Assembly: GCF_001400735.1 (NCBI RefSeq)
Contig: NZ_LJPW01000056.1
Span: 56-51,200, forward strand
Direction: 5' to 3'
Origin: Pseudomonas caricapapayae
GTDB lineage: Bacteria > Pseudomonadota > Gammaproteobacteria > Pseudomonadales > Pseudomonadaceae
Length of the DNA stretch: 51,145 bases
Below the pieces are notes generated by a model, which saw only the letters and a list, made by a program, of their open reading frames with translations, was not told the origin of the DNA and searched no databases. Made by a program: the position numbers and the translations under genes. Below, piece by piece: positions 13,002-21,449 of this stretch. Position 1 is the first letter of the stretch, and every line of letters begins with the position of its first letter.

Positions 13002-13856
13002 TCAGTCGTGCAGTGTTTCCGCAGCGTACAGCGTGTTTTCCAGCAGGCATGCGCGGGTCATGGGGCCGACGCCGCCGGGAACCGGAGTGATCCAGCCGGC
13101 GCGGGGCAGGGCGGTGTCGTAAACCACGTCGCCTACCAGCTTGCCGTCTTCCTGGCGATTGATGCCGACATCGATGACGATCGCGCCCTGCTTGATCCAT
13201 TCGCCTTTGACAAGGCCCGGCTTGCCAGCGGCAACCACCACCAAATCGGCACGGCTCACATGACCTGCCAGATCCTTGGTGAAACGGTGGGTCACGGTCA
13301 CCGTGCAGCCCGCCAGCAACAACTCCATCGCCATAGGGCGGCCGACGATGTTCGACGCGCCAACCACCACGGCATCCAGACCGTACAAATCGACGCCGGT
13401 GCTTTCCAGCAGGGCAATGATCCCTTTGGGTGTACATGGCCGCAGGAGCGGAATGCGCTGCGCCAGACGGCCTACGTTATAAGGGTGGAAACCGTCCACG
13501 TCCTTGTCCGGACGAATGCGTTCCAGCAGCAGTGATGCGTCCAGGTGCGCAGGCAGAGGCAATTGCAACAGAATGCCGTCGACAGCGGCGTCTTCATTGA
13601 GGCGGTCGATCAAATCGGTCAACGCAACCTGAGTGGTATCGGCGGGCAAGTCATAGGCACGGGAGATAAAGCCGACTTCCTCGCAGTCCTTGCGCTTGTG
13701 GGAGACATAGACCTGAGAAGCGGGGTCGCTGCCTACCAGGATCACCGCGAGGCCCGGCGTGCGCAAACCTTGCTGGCTACGTTCGGCGACACGTTTGGCG
13801 ATCTGCTGGCGCAGGCTGGCGGCGATCGCCTTGCCGTCGATTAGTTTTGCAGTCAT
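13002..13856 (-). CDS. folD: Bifunctional methylene-THF dehydrogenase/cyclohydrolase FolD
   Basis: FolD interconverts 5,10-methylene- and 10-formyl-tetrahydrofolate with NADP, feeding one-carbon units to purine and formyl-Met synthesis. The 284 residues match the family length. Tyr50 and the catalytic Lys54 lie in [12 protein letters not shown]; the substrate motif GILLQLPLP and the dinucleotide-binding [14 protein letters not shown] follow; [19 protein letters not shown] is the C-terminal signature. It is convergent with the glp operon and divergent from the tRNA cluster, as in P. aeruginosa from memory, where the importer locus is absent from this position. Confidence 0.96.
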   Translation of the reverse strand: MTAKLIDGKAIAASLRQQIAKRVAERSQQGLRTPGLAVILVGSDPASQVYVSHKRKDCEEVGFISRAYDLPADTTQVALTDLIDRLNEDAAVDGILLQLPLPAHLDASLLLERIRPDKDVDGFHPYNVGRLAQRIPLLRPCTPKGIIALLESTGVDLYGLDAVVVGASNIVGRPMAMELLLAGCTVTVTHRFTKDLAGHVSRADLVVVAAGKPGLVKGEWIKQGAIVIDVGINRQEDGKLVGDVVYDTALPRAGWITPVPGGVGPMTRACLLENTLYAAETLHD

Positions 13857-13887
13857 GACGCGTGATTAACCATCGAGAGGAAATAAA

Positions 13888-13965
13888 ATGAGCGCGCATT
13901 CTCGCATGACATGGCGCGAGGGCAAAGGCGCATGCATTGGATATTCAGCTAACTCCTTTATCTAG
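13888..13965 (+). CDS. Candidate 25-residue small protein or leader peptide
   Basis: ATG 13888 is preceded by GAGAGG (13875-13880) with a 7-base AAATAAA spacer, a strong ribosome site. It opens a 25-codon frame (MSAHSRMTWREGKGACIG...) that stops at TAG 13963-13965. The stop lies inside the 3' arm of the intrinsic terminator at 13943-13977. The gene would be divergent from folD and upstream of the tRNA promoter. I do not recognise the peptide. It has one Cys and no run of one amino acid, so a classical attenuation leader is not obvious. A small RNA whose start merely resembles a gene is the main alternative. Confidence 0.3.
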   Translation: MSAHSRMTWREGKGACIGYSANSFI

Positions 13966-13977
13966 CTGAATTTTTTT
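13943..13977 (+). terminator. Intrinsic terminator without an obvious upstream gene
   Basis: ATTCAGCTA (13943-13951) pairs perfectly with TAGCTGAAT (13963-13971) over an 11-base loop and is followed by a run of T to 13977. It works only on the plus strand. The only plus-strand candidate before it is the 25-codon frame at 13888; the nearest annotated gene, folD, runs away from it. Confidence 0.75.
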
Positions 13978-13987
13978 CAAAAAAAGG

Positions 13988-14016
13988 TTGACGACCCCAG
14001 GGGCCGTCTATAAGAT
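13988..14016 (+). promoter_or_regulatory. Probable sigma-70 promoter of the tRNA cluster
   Basis: TTGACG at 13988-13993 is followed 17 bases later by TAAGAT at 14011-14016, itself within TATAAGAT. The promoter would drive the Arg-His-Leu tRNA genes with a leader of about 125 bases. It lies directly after the terminator at 13943-13977, which would insulate it from upstream transcription. The leader 14017-14148 has no ORF that I would call. Confidence 0.55.
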
Positions 14017-14148
14017 TCGTCGCACTTGCCGGGCAGCGCCCAGCACTGGTTAAGCTAGCACTGGTTGATTATGTCAGGCAGAGTTGCAAATCAGCCGGTG
14101 TGATTGAAAGCCTTTTAGTTTGTTATCACAAGAATACAAATTATATAA

Positions 14149-14225
14149 GTGCCCGTAGCTCAGCTGGATAGAGCATCCGCCTTCTAAGCGGATGGTCGCA
14201 GGTTCGAGTCCTGCCGGGTGCGCCA
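14149..14225 (+). tRNA. tRNA-Arg (anticodon TCT)
   Basis: Full cloverleaf of 77 bases with encoded CCA. The acceptor arm is GTGCCCG/CGGGTGC with two G-U pairs, the D arm contains AGCTCAGCTGGATAGAGC, and the anticodon loop CTTCTAA carries TCT at 14183-14185. The T arm is GCAGGTTCGAGTCCTGC. It reads AGA/AGG codons. Confidence 0.97.
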
Positions 14226-14275
14226 TTCAAGGCAGCTTTGGCACAGCAAGCAAGTTGTATCGTCACGCGCAATAT

Positions 14276-14352
14276 GGTGGGCGTAGCTCAGTTGGTAGAG
14301 CACAGGATTGTGACTCCTGCGGTCGTGGGTTCGAACCCCATCGTCCACCCCA
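14276..14352 (+). tRNA. tRNA-His (anticodon GTG)
   Basis: Cloverleaf with encoded CCA. The acceptor arm is GTGGGCG/CGTCCAC, and the extra G at position -1 (14276) faces the C discriminator at 14349, the hallmark of tRNA-His. The anticodon GTG is at 14310-14312 and the T arm is GTGGGTTCGAACCCCAT. It lies 50 bases after tRNA-Arg. Confidence 0.97.
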
Positions 14353-14361
14353 TATTAAGAA

Positions 14362-14390
14362 GGGCGCCAGATTCATAGTCTGGCGCCTTT
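14362..14390 (+). terminator. Hairpin between tRNA-His and tRNA-Leu
   Basis: GGCGCCAGA (14363-14371) pairs with TCTGGCGCC (14379-14387) over a 7-base loop and is followed by TTTGCTTT. The interrupted T tract suggests partial termination or an RNA-processing site within the cluster, which would lower tRNA-Leu output relative to the two upstream tRNAs. Confidence 0.55.
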
Positions 14391-14408
14391 GCTTTAAAAG
14401 TCTGAAAT

Positions 14409-14493
14409 GCGGATGTGGTGGAATTGGTAGACACACTGGATTTAGGTTCCAGCGCCGCAAGGTGTGAGAGTTCGAGTCTCTCCGTCCGCACCA
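14409..14493 (+). tRNA. tRNA-Leu (anticodon TAG)
   Basis: An 85-base class II tRNA with encoded CCA. The acceptor arm is GCGGATG/CGTCCGC, the anticodon stem CTGGA/TCCAG closes the loop TTTAGGT with TAG at 14443-14445, and a long variable arm (CGCCGCAAGGTG) is present as expected for leucine tRNAs. The T arm is GAGAGTTCGAGTCTCTC. Confidence 0.97.
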
Positions 14494-14543
14494 GGATAAA
14501 TGCAGTCGAGTGGTTACGCTTCGATTGCAGAATGTACAAAAAG

Positions 14544-14569
14544 AAAGCCGCCTAGTGCGGCTTTTTTTG
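14544..14569 (+). terminator. Intrinsic terminator of the tRNA cluster
   Basis: AAAGCCGC (14544-14551) pairs with GCGGCTTT (14557-14564) over a 5-base loop, followed by a run of T. It lies 50 bases after tRNA-Leu and ends the tRNA transcript before tig. Confidence 0.9.
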
Positions 14570-14785
14570 TTTTGGCGTATTCGTTCCATCGCCTCGCTGG
14601 TCCGACGGCCATGCCGCCGTCGGTCGAGTGGGGCGTGCTATGCAGATGGATTCGGGCATCGTCCGGTGCAGGTGCTTCCTTATATAGGGGGCGTGCCAGA
14701 CACGTCGCGAGCGATGCGAGGTGTTTTCCTTTCTCCTCCGGCTGTAGTCCGATTCCTTCTTGTTAATCCGCCCTTTTTCAGTAGG
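14570..14785. other. Non-coding stretch before tig
   Basis: Between the tRNA terminator and the tig promoter I find no convincing gene. The only clear structure is a perfect 8-bp hairpin, CCGACGGC (14603-14610) with GCCGTCGG (14617-14624), without a T tract. Short frames here lack ribosome sites. Confidence 0.5.
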
Positions 14786-14814
14786 GTGACTTCTTGAGTT
14801 TGACCCACTAGAAT
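14786..14814 (+). promoter_or_regulatory. Possible sigma-70 promoter of tig
   Basis: GTGACT at 14786-14791 and TAGAAT at 14809-14814 are separated by exactly 17 bases and lie about 60 bases upstream of the tig start. The -35 matches TTGACA at four of six positions. Confidence 0.4.
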
Positions 14815-14875
14815 GCATGCCCTTGATTCTGGGGTCGGAAACGGCCGGCTAACGTCTGTGCAACGAGGAATATCC

Positions 14876-16186
14876 ATGCAAGTTTCTGTTGAAAATACTT
14901 CCGCTCTTGAGCGCCGCATGACCATTGGCGTGCCTGCCGAACGCATCGAGACTGAAGTCAACAAGCGTCTGCAGCAGACCGCACGCAAAGCCAAGATCCC
15001 GGGCTTCCGCCCTGGCAAGGTGCCTATGAGCGTGATCCGTCAGCGTTACGAAGACGGCGCACGTCAGGAAGCACTGGGCGATCTGATTCAGGCTACCTTT
15101 TACGAAGCCGTGGTTGAGCAGAAGCTGAACCCGGCCGGCGCTCCAGCTGTAGAACCGAAATCTTTCGAAAAAGGTAAAGACCTGGAATACGTGGCTACTT
15201 TCGAAGTATTCCCGGAATTCACCGTCGCCGGTTTCGACACCATCGCTGTTGAGCGCCTGTCTGCCGACGTGGCCGAGAGCGATCTGGACAACATGCTGGA
15301 AGTGCTGCGCAAGCAGAACGTTCGTTTTGAAGTAGCCGATCGCGCTGCCCAGAACGAAGATCAGTTGAACATCGATTTCGTGGGCAAGGTCGACGGCGAA
15401 GTGTTCGCCGGCGGTTCCGCCACCGCTACCCAGCTGGTATTGGGTTCCGGTCGCATGATTCCTGGTTTCGAAGACGGTCTGGTTGGCGCCAAGGCTGGCG
15501 AAGAGCGCGTTCTGAACGTGACCTTCCCCGAGGACTATCAGAACCTCGAGCTGGCCGGCAAGGCTGCCGAGTTCACCGTGACCGTCAATACCGTTTCCGA
15601 GCCGAAGCTGCCTGAGCTGAACGAAGAGTTCTTCAAGCAGTTCGGCATCAAGGAAACCGGTATCGAAGGCTTCCGCACCGAGGTTCGCAAGAACATGGAG
15701 CGCGAGCTGCGTCAGGCGATCAAGTCCAAGGTCAAGAATCAGGTCATGGACGGTCTGCTGGCTGCCAACCCGATCGAAGTGCCTAAAGCGCTGCTGGAAA
15801 ACGAAGTCAATCGTCTGCGCGTCCAGGCTGTTCAGCAGTTCGGTGGCAACATCAAGCCTGACCAGTTGCCGGCTGAGCTGTTCGAAGAGCAGGCCAAGCG
15901 CCGCGTCGAGCTGGGTCTGATCGTTGCCGAGGTCGTCAAGCAGTTCGACCTCAAGCCTGATGACGCTCGCGTTCGTGAAATGATCCAGGAAATGGCGTCC
16001 GCCTATCAGGAACCCGAGCAGGTTGTTGCCTGGTACTACAAGAACGAGCAGCAAATGAACGAGGTACGTTCTGTTGTGCTTGAAGAGCAAGTTGTAGATA
16101 CTGTTTTGCAGAAAGCTAGCGTGACCGACAAATCGGTCTCCTACGAAGAAGCTGTCAAGCCGGTGGAAGCTCCAAAAGCCGACTGA
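14876..16186 (+). CDS. tig: Trigger factor, ribosome-associated chaperone
   Basis: Cytoplasmic chaperone that meets nascent chains at the ribosome exit tunnel. The 436 residues have the expected layout: an N-terminal ribosome-binding domain with the signature GFRPGKVP, a central FKBP-type isomerase domain (about 160-240, containing [19 protein letters not shown]), and a long helical C-terminal substrate-binding domain. ATG 14876 is chosen because GAGGAA at 14865-14870 precedes it and the product begins [17 protein letters not shown], as in other pseudomonads. It heads the tig-clpP-clpX-lon block. A 10-11 bp hairpin lies between it and clpP. Confidence 0.97.
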   Translation: MQVSVENTSALERRMTIGVPAERIETEVNKRLQQTARKAKIPGFRPGKVPMSVIRQRYEDGARQEALGDLIQATFYEAVVEQKLNPAGAPAVEPKSFEKGKDLEYVATFEVFPEFTVAGFDTIAVERLSADVAESDLDNMLEVLRKQNVRFEVADRAAQNEDQLNIDFVGKVDGEVFAGGSATATQLVLGSGRMIPGFEDGLVGAKAGEERVLNVTFPEDYQNLELAGKAAEFTVTVNTVSEPKLPELNEEFFKQFGIKETGIEGFRTEVRKNMERELRQAIKSKVKNQVMDGLLAANPIEVPKALLENEVNRLRVQAVQQFGGNIKPDQLPAELFEEQAKRRVELGLIVAEVVKQFDLKPDDARVREMIQEMASAYQEPEQVVAWYYKNEQQMNEVRSVVLEEQVVDTVLQKASVTDKSVSYEEAVKPVEAPKAD

Positions 16187-16210
16187 TTTCTCTTTTCGTG
16201 CGAAAACACC

Positions 16211-16238
16211 CACAAGCCAGCCTTCGCGCTGGCTTGTG
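16211..16238 (+). other. Intercistronic hairpin between tig and clpP
   Basis: CACAAGCCAGC (16211-16221) pairs perfectly with GCTGGCTTGTG (16228-16238) over a 6-base loop. There is no T tract, so it may stabilise or help process a tig-clpP transcript, or act as a weak terminator. Confidence 0.55.
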
Positions 16239-16277
16239 CGTATTCAAGACTCGACTATTTGGGAGTGAATGCAGGAC

Positions 16278-16919
16278 ATGTCCCGCAATTCTTATATTCA
16301 GCAGAACTCTGACATCCAGGCCGCTGGCGGCCTGGTCCCGATGGTTATCGAGCAGTCCGCCCGTGGCGAACGCGCCTATGACATCTATTCGCGCCTTCTC
16401 AAGGAGCGAGTCATCTTTATGGTTGGTCCGGTAGAGGACTACATGGCCAACCTTATCGCGGCACAGCTGCTTTTCCTTGAAGCGGAAAACCCGGACAAGG
16501 ATATCCATCTTTACATCAACTCGCCGGGCGGTTCGGTGACTGCAGGCATGTCGATCTACGACACCATGCAGTTCATCAAGCCGGACGTCTCGACGATCTG
16601 TATCGGTCAGGCTTGCAGCATGGGTGCATTCCTGCTGGCCGGTGGTGCAGAAGGCAAGCGTCATTGCCTGCCCAACTCGCGGATGATGATTCACCAGCCG
16701 CTGGGCGGTTTCCAGGGTCAGGCGTCGGATATCGACATCCATGCCAAGGAAATCCTGCACATTCGTCATCGCCTGAACTCGCTGCTGGCGCATCACACCG
16801 GCCAGAGCCTCGAAACCATCGAGCGTGACACCGAGCGTGACAACTTCATGAGCGCAGAGCGTGCGGCTGAATACGGCCTGATCGACTCGGTGATCAACAA
16901 GCGTCAAATGCCTGCCTAA
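16278..16919 (+). CDS. clpP: ATP-dependent Clp protease proteolytic subunit ClpP
   Basis: Serine peptidase subunit that forms the double-ring chamber used with ClpX (encoded next) and ClpA. The 213 residues carry the catalytic triad Ser114 (in GQACSMGAF), His139 (MMIHQPLGG) and Asp188. A short N-terminal propeptide is expected from the family. I use ATG 16278 (MSRNSYIQQ), the start I remember for pseudomonads. ATG 16269 in frame would add MQD and lies nearer the GGGAG at 16261-16265, so the start is not certain. This is the ClpP1 type, syntenic with tig and clpX. Confidence 0.97.
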
Positions 16920-16937
16920 GCGACTCAAAATGTAGGG

Positions 16938-16954
16938 GGTCGGCACAACCGACC
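16938..16954 (+). other. Hairpin in the clpP-clpX intergenic region
   Basis: GGTCGG (16938-16943) pairs with CCGACC (16949-16954) over a CACAA loop, without a T tract. It lies in the 106-base gap before clpX and may modulate the ratio of the two products. Confidence 0.4.
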
Positions 16955-17025
16955 GCCTGCGGACTTGAAAAAGCCCGCAATAGCCTTCATCTTGTGTTGC
17001 AAGCCTACCGGATTGGATCGATCGA

Positions 17026-18309
17026 ATGACTGACACCCGCAACGGCGAGGACAACGGCAAATTGCTCTATTGCTCCTTCTGTGGCAAAAGCCAGCATGAA
17101 GTGCGCAAATTGATTGCCGGCCCCTCGGTCTTTATCTGCGACGAGTGCGTCGACCTGTGCAATGACATCATCCGCGAGGAGGTGCAGGAAGCACAGGCCG
17201 AAAGCAGCGCGCATAAATTGCCTTCGCCTAAAGAAATCAGCGGCATCCTTGACCAGTACGTCATCGGTCAGGAGCGTGCCAAAAAAGTTCTCGCAGTAGC
17301 GGTGTATAACCACTACAAGCGTCTGAACCAGCGCGACAAGAAAAATGACGATGTTGAACTGGGCAAGAGCAACATCCTGCTTATCGGCCCTACGGGCTCA
17401 GGCAAGACGCTGCTGGCCGAAACACTGGCCCGTCTGCTCAATGTACCGTTCACCATCGCTGACGCCACCACTCTGACCGAGGCCGGTTATGTGGGTGAGG
17501 ACGTCGAAAACATTATTCAGAAGCTGTTGCAGAAATGTGATTACGATGTCGAGAAGGCCCAGATGGGTATTGTCTACATCGACGAAATCGACAAGATTTC
17601 GCGCAAATCCGACAACCCTTCGATCACGCGTGACGTTTCCGGTGAAGGCGTGCAGCAAGCCTTGCTGAAACTGATCGAGGGCACTGTGGCTTCCGTTCCT
17701 CCTCAGGGTGGCCGAAAGCATCCGCAGCAGGAATTCCTGCAAGTGGACACACGCAATATCCTCTTCATCTGCGGTGGTGCCTTCTCGGGCCTGGAAAAGG
17801 TTATTCAGAACCGTTCCACCCGTGGCGGCATCGGCTTCAACGCCGAAGTTCGCAGCAAGGAGGAGGGCAAGAAGGTTGGCGAGTCCCTGCGTGAAGTCGA
17901 GCCTGACGATCTGGTCAAGTTCGGTCTGATCCCGGAGTTCGTGGGCCGTCTGCCAGTGCTTGCGACGCTGGACGAGCTGGACGAGGCTGCTTTGATACAG
18001 ATCCTCACCGAGCCGAAGAATGCGCTGACCAAGCAATATGCCAAGCTGTTCGAGATGGAAGGTGTGGACCTCGAGTTCCGTACCGATGCACTGAAGTCGG
18101 TTGCCCGTCGCGCGCTGGAGCGCAAGACCGGTGCCCGTGGCTTGCGCTCCATCCTCGAAGGCGTACTGCTCGACACCATGTACGAGATCCCGTCGCAAAG
18201 TGACGTGAGCAAGGTGGTGATAGACGAGAGCGTCATCGATGGCACGTCCAAGCCGCTGCTGATCTACGAAAACAGCGAGCCACCTGCCAAGGTCGCTCCT
18301 GACGCGTAA
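17026..18309 (+). CDS. clpX: ATP-dependent Clp protease ATPase subunit ClpX
   Basis: AAA+ unfoldase that recognises tagged proteins and threads them into ClpP. The 427 residues begin with the zinc-binding domain (Cys16, Cys19, Cys38, Cys41). Then come Walker A GPTGSGKT, Walker B IVYIDEID, the GYVGEDVE pore loop and the IGF tripeptide in [10 protein letters not shown] that docks on ClpP. The C-terminal [18 protein letters not shown] is the sensor-2 region. The gene follows clpP on the same strand and is closed by an intrinsic terminator, so lon is transcribed separately. Confidence 0.97.
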   Translation: MTDTRNGEDNGKLLYCSFCGKSQHEVRKLIAGPSVFICDECVDLCNDIIREEVQEAQAESSAHKLPSPKEISGILDQYVIGQERAKKVLAVAVYNHYKRLNQRDKKNDDVELGKSNILLIGPTGSGKTLLAETLARLLNVPFTIADATTLTEAGYVGEDVENIIQKLLQKCDYDVEKAQMGIVYIDEIDKISRKSDNPSITRDVSGEGVQQALLKLIEGTVASVPPQGGRKHPQQEFLQVDTRNILFICGGAFSGLEKVIQNRSTRGGIGFNAEVRSKEEGKKVGESLREVEPDDLVKFGLIPEFVGRLPVLATLDELDEAALIQILTEPKNALTKQYAKLFEMEGVDLEFRTDALKSVARRALERKTGARGLRSILEGVLLDTMYEIPSQSDVSKVVIDESVIDGTSKPLLIYENSEPPAKVAPDA

Positions 18310-18344
18310 CGCATGCAGGTGTCTGTGCGTGTGAAGTAATACGG

Positions 18345-18369
18345 AAGGGGGCCTTTTTGGTCCCCTTTT
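18345..18369 (+). terminator. Intrinsic terminator after clpX
   Basis: AAGGGGGCC (18345-18353) pairs with GGTCCCCTT (18359-18367), including one G-T pair, over a TTTTT loop, and the stem runs into TTTT. It separates the clpX transcript from the lon promoter. Confidence 0.8.
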
Positions 18370-18434
18370 GCATTTTTCAGCCGTTCATTCGTTTTGTATG
18401 AAGAAATTGATCTTGGCGGGTCGTGGCTTCAGAG

Positions 18435-18463
18435 CTTGTTTTTTTTGGACGCTACCCCCATCT
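18435..18463 (+). promoter_or_regulatory. Heat-shock (sigma-32-type) promoter of lon
   Basis: CTTGTT at 18435-18440 and CCCCATCT at 18456-18463 are separated by 15 bases. They match the RpoH consensus CTTGAA-N13-15-CCCCATNT closely, and the site lies about 57 bases before the lon start. Lon is a known RpoH target in proteobacteria, which supports the call. Confidence 0.75.
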
Positions 18464-18519
18464 TGGCTTCAAGCTAATTCCATCTGTCCCGGCCGATTGG
18501 CCGCCGTAGAGGCGAAATC

Positions 18520-20916
18520 ATGAAGACCACTATTGAATTGCCTCTCTTGCCATTGCGTGATGTTGTGGTTTATCCGCACATGGTTATCCCGCTGTTCGTG
18601 GGGCGCGAGAAGTCTATCGAAGCCCTTGAAGCGGCAATGACAGGCGACAAGCAGATCCTGCTGCTCGCGCAAAGAAACCCTGCTGACGACGATCCTGATG
18701 AAAAGGCTCTGTACAGCGTCGGCACCATTGCCACCGTGCTGCAGTTGCTGAAACTGCCTGACGGCACCGTCAAGGTGCTGGTCGAAGGTGAACAGCGCGG
18801 GTCGGTAGAGCGCTTCATCGAAGTCGATGGTCATTACCGTGCAGACGTTGCGCTGATCGACGAAGTCGATGCGCCGGATCGTGAGTCTGAAGTGTTTGTG
18901 CGCAGCCTGCTGGCTCAGTTCGAGCAGTATGTGCAATTGGGCAAGAAAGTCCCTGCAGAGGTGCTCTCGTCGCTTAACAGCATCGACGAGCCCGGTCGCC
19001 TGGTTGACACCATGGCAGCGCACATGGCGCTCAAGATCGAGCAGAAGCAGGAAATCCTCGAGATTATCGACCTCTCAGCGCGTGTCGAGCACGTGCTGGC
19101 CTTGCTGGATGCCGAAATAGACCTGCTGCAGGTTGAAAAGCGCATTCGCGGTCGCGTTAAGAAGCAAATGGAGCGCAGCCAGCGCGAGTACTATCTGAAT
19201 GAGCAGATGAAGGCCATTCAGAAAGAACTGGGCGATGGCGACGAAGGCCATAACGAAATCGAAGAGCTGAAAAAGCGTATCGACGCTGCCGGCCTGCCCA
19301 AGGATGCGCTGACCAAGGCGACTGCCGAGCTGAACAAGCTCAAGCAAATGTCGCCGATGTCGGCTGAGGCGACGGTAGTACGTTCCTACATCGACTGGCT
19401 GGTTCAGGTGCCGTGGAAGGCGCAGAGCAAAGTACGTCTTGATCTTGCGCGCGCCGAGGCGATTCTCGATGCCGATCATTATGGTCTGGACGAGGTCAAG
19501 GAACGCATTCTTGAATACCTCGCCGTACAGAAGCGTGTGAAGAAGATTCGTGGACCTGTGCTGTGTCTGGTAGGTCCTCCTGGTGTGGGTAAAACCTCTC
19601 TGGCAGAGTCCATCGCCAATGCAACCAATCGCAAGTTTGTGCGTATGGCGCTGGGCGGAGTGCGTGATGAAGCCGAAATTCGTGGTCACCGTCGAACTTA
19701 TATCGGGTCGATGCCAGGAAGATTGATACAAAAGATGACAAAGGTGGGTGTCCGCAACCCGCTGTTCCTGCTCGACGAAATCGATAAGATGGGCAGTGAC
19801 ATGCGTGGCGATCCTGCCTCGGCATTGCTCGAGGTTCTGGACCCTGAACAGAACCACAATTTCAACGATCACTACCTTGAGGTCGATTACGATCTTTCCG
19901 ATGTGATGTTCCTGTGCACGTCGAACTCGATGAACATCCCGCCAGCCTTGCTGGACCGGATGGAAGTCATCCGTCTGCCGGGTTACACCGAAGACGAAAA
20001 GATCAACATTGCCGTCAAATACCTTTCGCCAAAACAGATTCAGGCCAATGGTCTCAAGAAAGGCGAGATAAGCTTCGACGAGGAAGCGATCCGCGACATC
20101 ATCCGCTATTACACCCGTGAAGCCGGTGTGCGCGGGCTCGAACGTCAGATTGCCAAGGTCTGCCGCAAGGCAGTCAAAGAGCACGCGATGGAAAAGCGCT
20201 TCGCTGTGCAGGTCACCGCAGAGATGCTTGAACACTTCCTTGGCGTGCGCAAGTTCCGCTACGGTCTGGCAGAGCAGCAGGACCAGATCGGTCAGGTTAC
20301 CGGCCTGGCCTGGACTCAGGTGGGCGGTGAGTTGCTGACCATCGAGGCTGCGGTTGTATCGGGCAAGGGGCAGTTGATCAAGACCGGTTCGCTGGGCGAT
20401 GTGATGGTCGAATCCATTACCGCAGCTCAGACCGTGGTACGCAGTCGTGCCCGTAGCCTGGGCATTCCAGCGGATTTCCACGAGAAGCACGACACGCATA
20501 TCCACATGCCTGAAGGCGCTACGCCGAAGGATGGACCAAGCGCTGGCGTCGGTATGTGCACTGCGCTTGTATCGGCGCTTACGCAGATACCGGTGCGTGC
20601 GGATGTGGCGATGACGGGCGAAATTACTCTGCGCGGGCAGGTACTGGCGATTGGTGGTCTGAAGGAAAAACTTCTGGCTGCGCATCGCGGCGGAATCAAG
20701 ACAGTGATCATTCCGGAAGAAAACGTGCGTGATTTGAAGGAGATTCCTGACAATATCAAGCAGGATCTGCAGATCAAGCCCGTTAAATGGATTGACGAAG
20801 TCCTGCAAATTGCGCTGCAATACGCGCCGGAGCCGTTGCCGGACGTGGCTACAGATCTGGTCGCAAAGGAAGAAAAACGCGAGTCTGACTCTAAGGACAG
20901 AATTAGCACGCATTAA
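18520..20916 (+). CDS. lon: ATP-dependent protease Lon
   Basis: Homohexameric AAA+ serine protease that degrades misfolded and regulatory proteins in the cytoplasm. The 798-residue LonA layout is complete: the N-terminal substrate domain (about 1-200, starting PLLPLRDVVVYPHMVIPLFV), a coiled-coil linker (KKQMERSQREYYLNEQMKAI), the AAA+ domain with Walker A GPPGVGKTS, and the C-terminal protease domain. Its catalytic Ser lies in PKDGPSAGVG and its Lys in the GGLKEKLLAAHRGG segment. A sigma-32-like promoter lies upstream. hupB follows with its own promoter. Confidence 0.97.
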   Translation: MKTTIELPLLPLRDVVVYPHMVIPLFVGREKSIEALEAAMTGDKQILLLAQRNPADDDPDEKALYSVGTIATVLQLLKLPDGTVKVLVEGEQRGSVERFIEVDGHYRADVALIDEVDAPDRESEVFVRSLLAQFEQYVQLGKKVPAEVLSSLNSIDEPGRLVDTMAAHMALKIEQKQEILEIIDLSARVEHVLALLDAEIDLLQVEKRIRGRVKKQMERSQREYYLNEQMKAIQKELGDGDEGHNEIEELKKRIDAAGLPKDALTKATAELNKLKQMSPMSAEATVVRSYIDWLVQVPWKAQSKVRLDLARAEAILDADHYGLDEVKERILEYLAVQKRVKKIRGPVLCLVGPPGVGKTSLAESIANATNRKFVRMALGGVRDEAEIRGHRRTYIGSMPGRLIQKMTKVGVRNPLFLLDEIDKMGSDMRGDPASALLEVLDPEQNHNFNDHYLEVDYDLSDVMFLCTSNSMNIPPALLDRMEVIRLPGYTEDEKINIAVKYLSPKQIQANGLKKGEISFDEEAIRDIIRYYTREAGVRGLERQIAKVCRKAVKEHAMEKRFAVQVTAEMLEHFLGVRKFRYGLAEQQDQIGQVTGLAWTQVGGELLTIEAAVVSGKGQLIKTGSLGDVMVESITAAQTVVRSRARSLGIPADFHEKHDTHIHMPEGATPKDGPSAGVGMCTALVSALTQIPVRADVAMTGEITLRGQVLAIGGLKEKLLAAHRGGIKTVIIPEENVRDLKEIPDNIKQDLQIKPVKWIDEVLQIALQYAPEPLPDVATDLVAKEEKRESDSKDRISTH

Positions 20917-20932
20917 GACTGGACAGGCTTCC

Positions 20933-20962
20933 TTGACAGCTTTTTAGAGCCCTTGTTATAAA
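20933..20962 (+). promoter_or_regulatory. Strong sigma-70 promoter of hupB
   Basis: A consensus TTGACA at 20933-20938 is followed by TTATAA/TATAAA at 20956-20962 with a 17-18 base spacer. Transcription would start about 90 bases before the hupB start codon. A strong promoter fits an abundant nucleoid protein. Confidence 0.8.
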
Positions 20963-21062
20963 GCGGCTCTTTAAAGCAAGCTCCAGCAAGCCTTCCAGCG
21001 CTCGTTTTGCTTAACACCTAAAACTTAGAAACATACTCAATATAGAGATAAGGGGACTTAGA

Positions 21063-21335
21063 GTGAACAAGTCGGAACTGATTGATGCTATCGCTGCATC
21101 TGCTGATATCCCGAAAGCTGCTGCTGGCCGTGCGCTGGACGCAGTGATCGAATCCGTCACTGGCGCTCTGAAGGCTGGCGACTCGGTTGTTTTGGTTGGC
21201 TTTGGTACGTTCTCCGTGACTGATCGTCCTGCTCGCATCGGTCGCAACCCGCAGACCGGTAAGACGCTGGAAATTGCTGCTGCTAAAAAACCAGGTTTCA
21301 AAGCCGGTAAAGCCCTCAAAGAAGCTGTCAACTAA
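21063..21335 (+). CDS. hupB: DNA-binding protein HU-beta
   Basis: Nucleoid protein of 90 residues that bends DNA non-specifically as a dimer. The whole HU fold is visible: N-terminal helices beginning [11 protein letters not shown], the central GFGTFSV strand signature and the DNA-binding arm with [13 protein letters not shown]. Translation starts at GTG 21063, preceded at 6 bases by AGGGGA (21051-21056); no in-frame ATG is available at the expected N-terminus. It lies between lon and ppiD as in other pseudomonads. Confidence 0.97.
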   Translation: MNKSELIDAIAASADIPKAAAGRALDAVIESVTGALKAGDSVVLVGFGTFSVTDRPARIGRNPQTGKTLEIAAAKKPGFKAGKALKEAVN

Positions 21336-21380
21336 GCGTCTTGATGCCTTTGCCCGCTGGACCAGGTCTGTCCTGATCCA

Positions 21381-21438
21381 GTAGCGGAGCGGTGGTGCAT
21401 TCGGTTGCGACACCGAAGGGTTCGAGCCCTACCGCTTC
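21381..21438 (+). pseudogene. Truncated tRNA-Asp-like sequence
   Basis: GGAGCGGTGGTGCA followed by TCGGTT resembles the 5' third of tRNA-Asp (GGAGCGGTAGTTCAGTCGGTT in E. coli), and GGGTTCGAGCCC then ACCGCTTCG resembles its T arm and 3' acceptor strand. Only about 54-58 bases separate the ends instead of about 77, and no normal anticodon arm is present. No CCA is encoded. The acceptor can be paired in two registers (AGCGGTG with TACCGCT, or GTAGCGG with CCGCTTC, each imperfect). A terminator follows at once. It may be a decayed tRNA gene or a tRNA-like RNA; a functional tRNA is unlikely. Confidence 0.4.
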
Positions 21439-21449
21439 GTCAGTTACGA

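Noticed and set aside
14149..14493. tRNA cluster as an integration site for a genomic island
   Set aside because: All three tRNA genes are intact, and no integrase gene or 3'-end duplicate is seen in the window.
14849..16213. Long open frame antisense to tig (about 450 codons)
   Set aside because: Shadow of the trigger factor gene; composition (His, Leu, Gln-rich) is typical of antisense reading and no motif is visible.
19075..20913. Very long open frame antisense to lon (over 600 codons)
   Set aside because: It lies entirely within a highly conserved gene, uses the shadow frame favoured by GC-rich third positions, has no ribosome site or recognisable domain.
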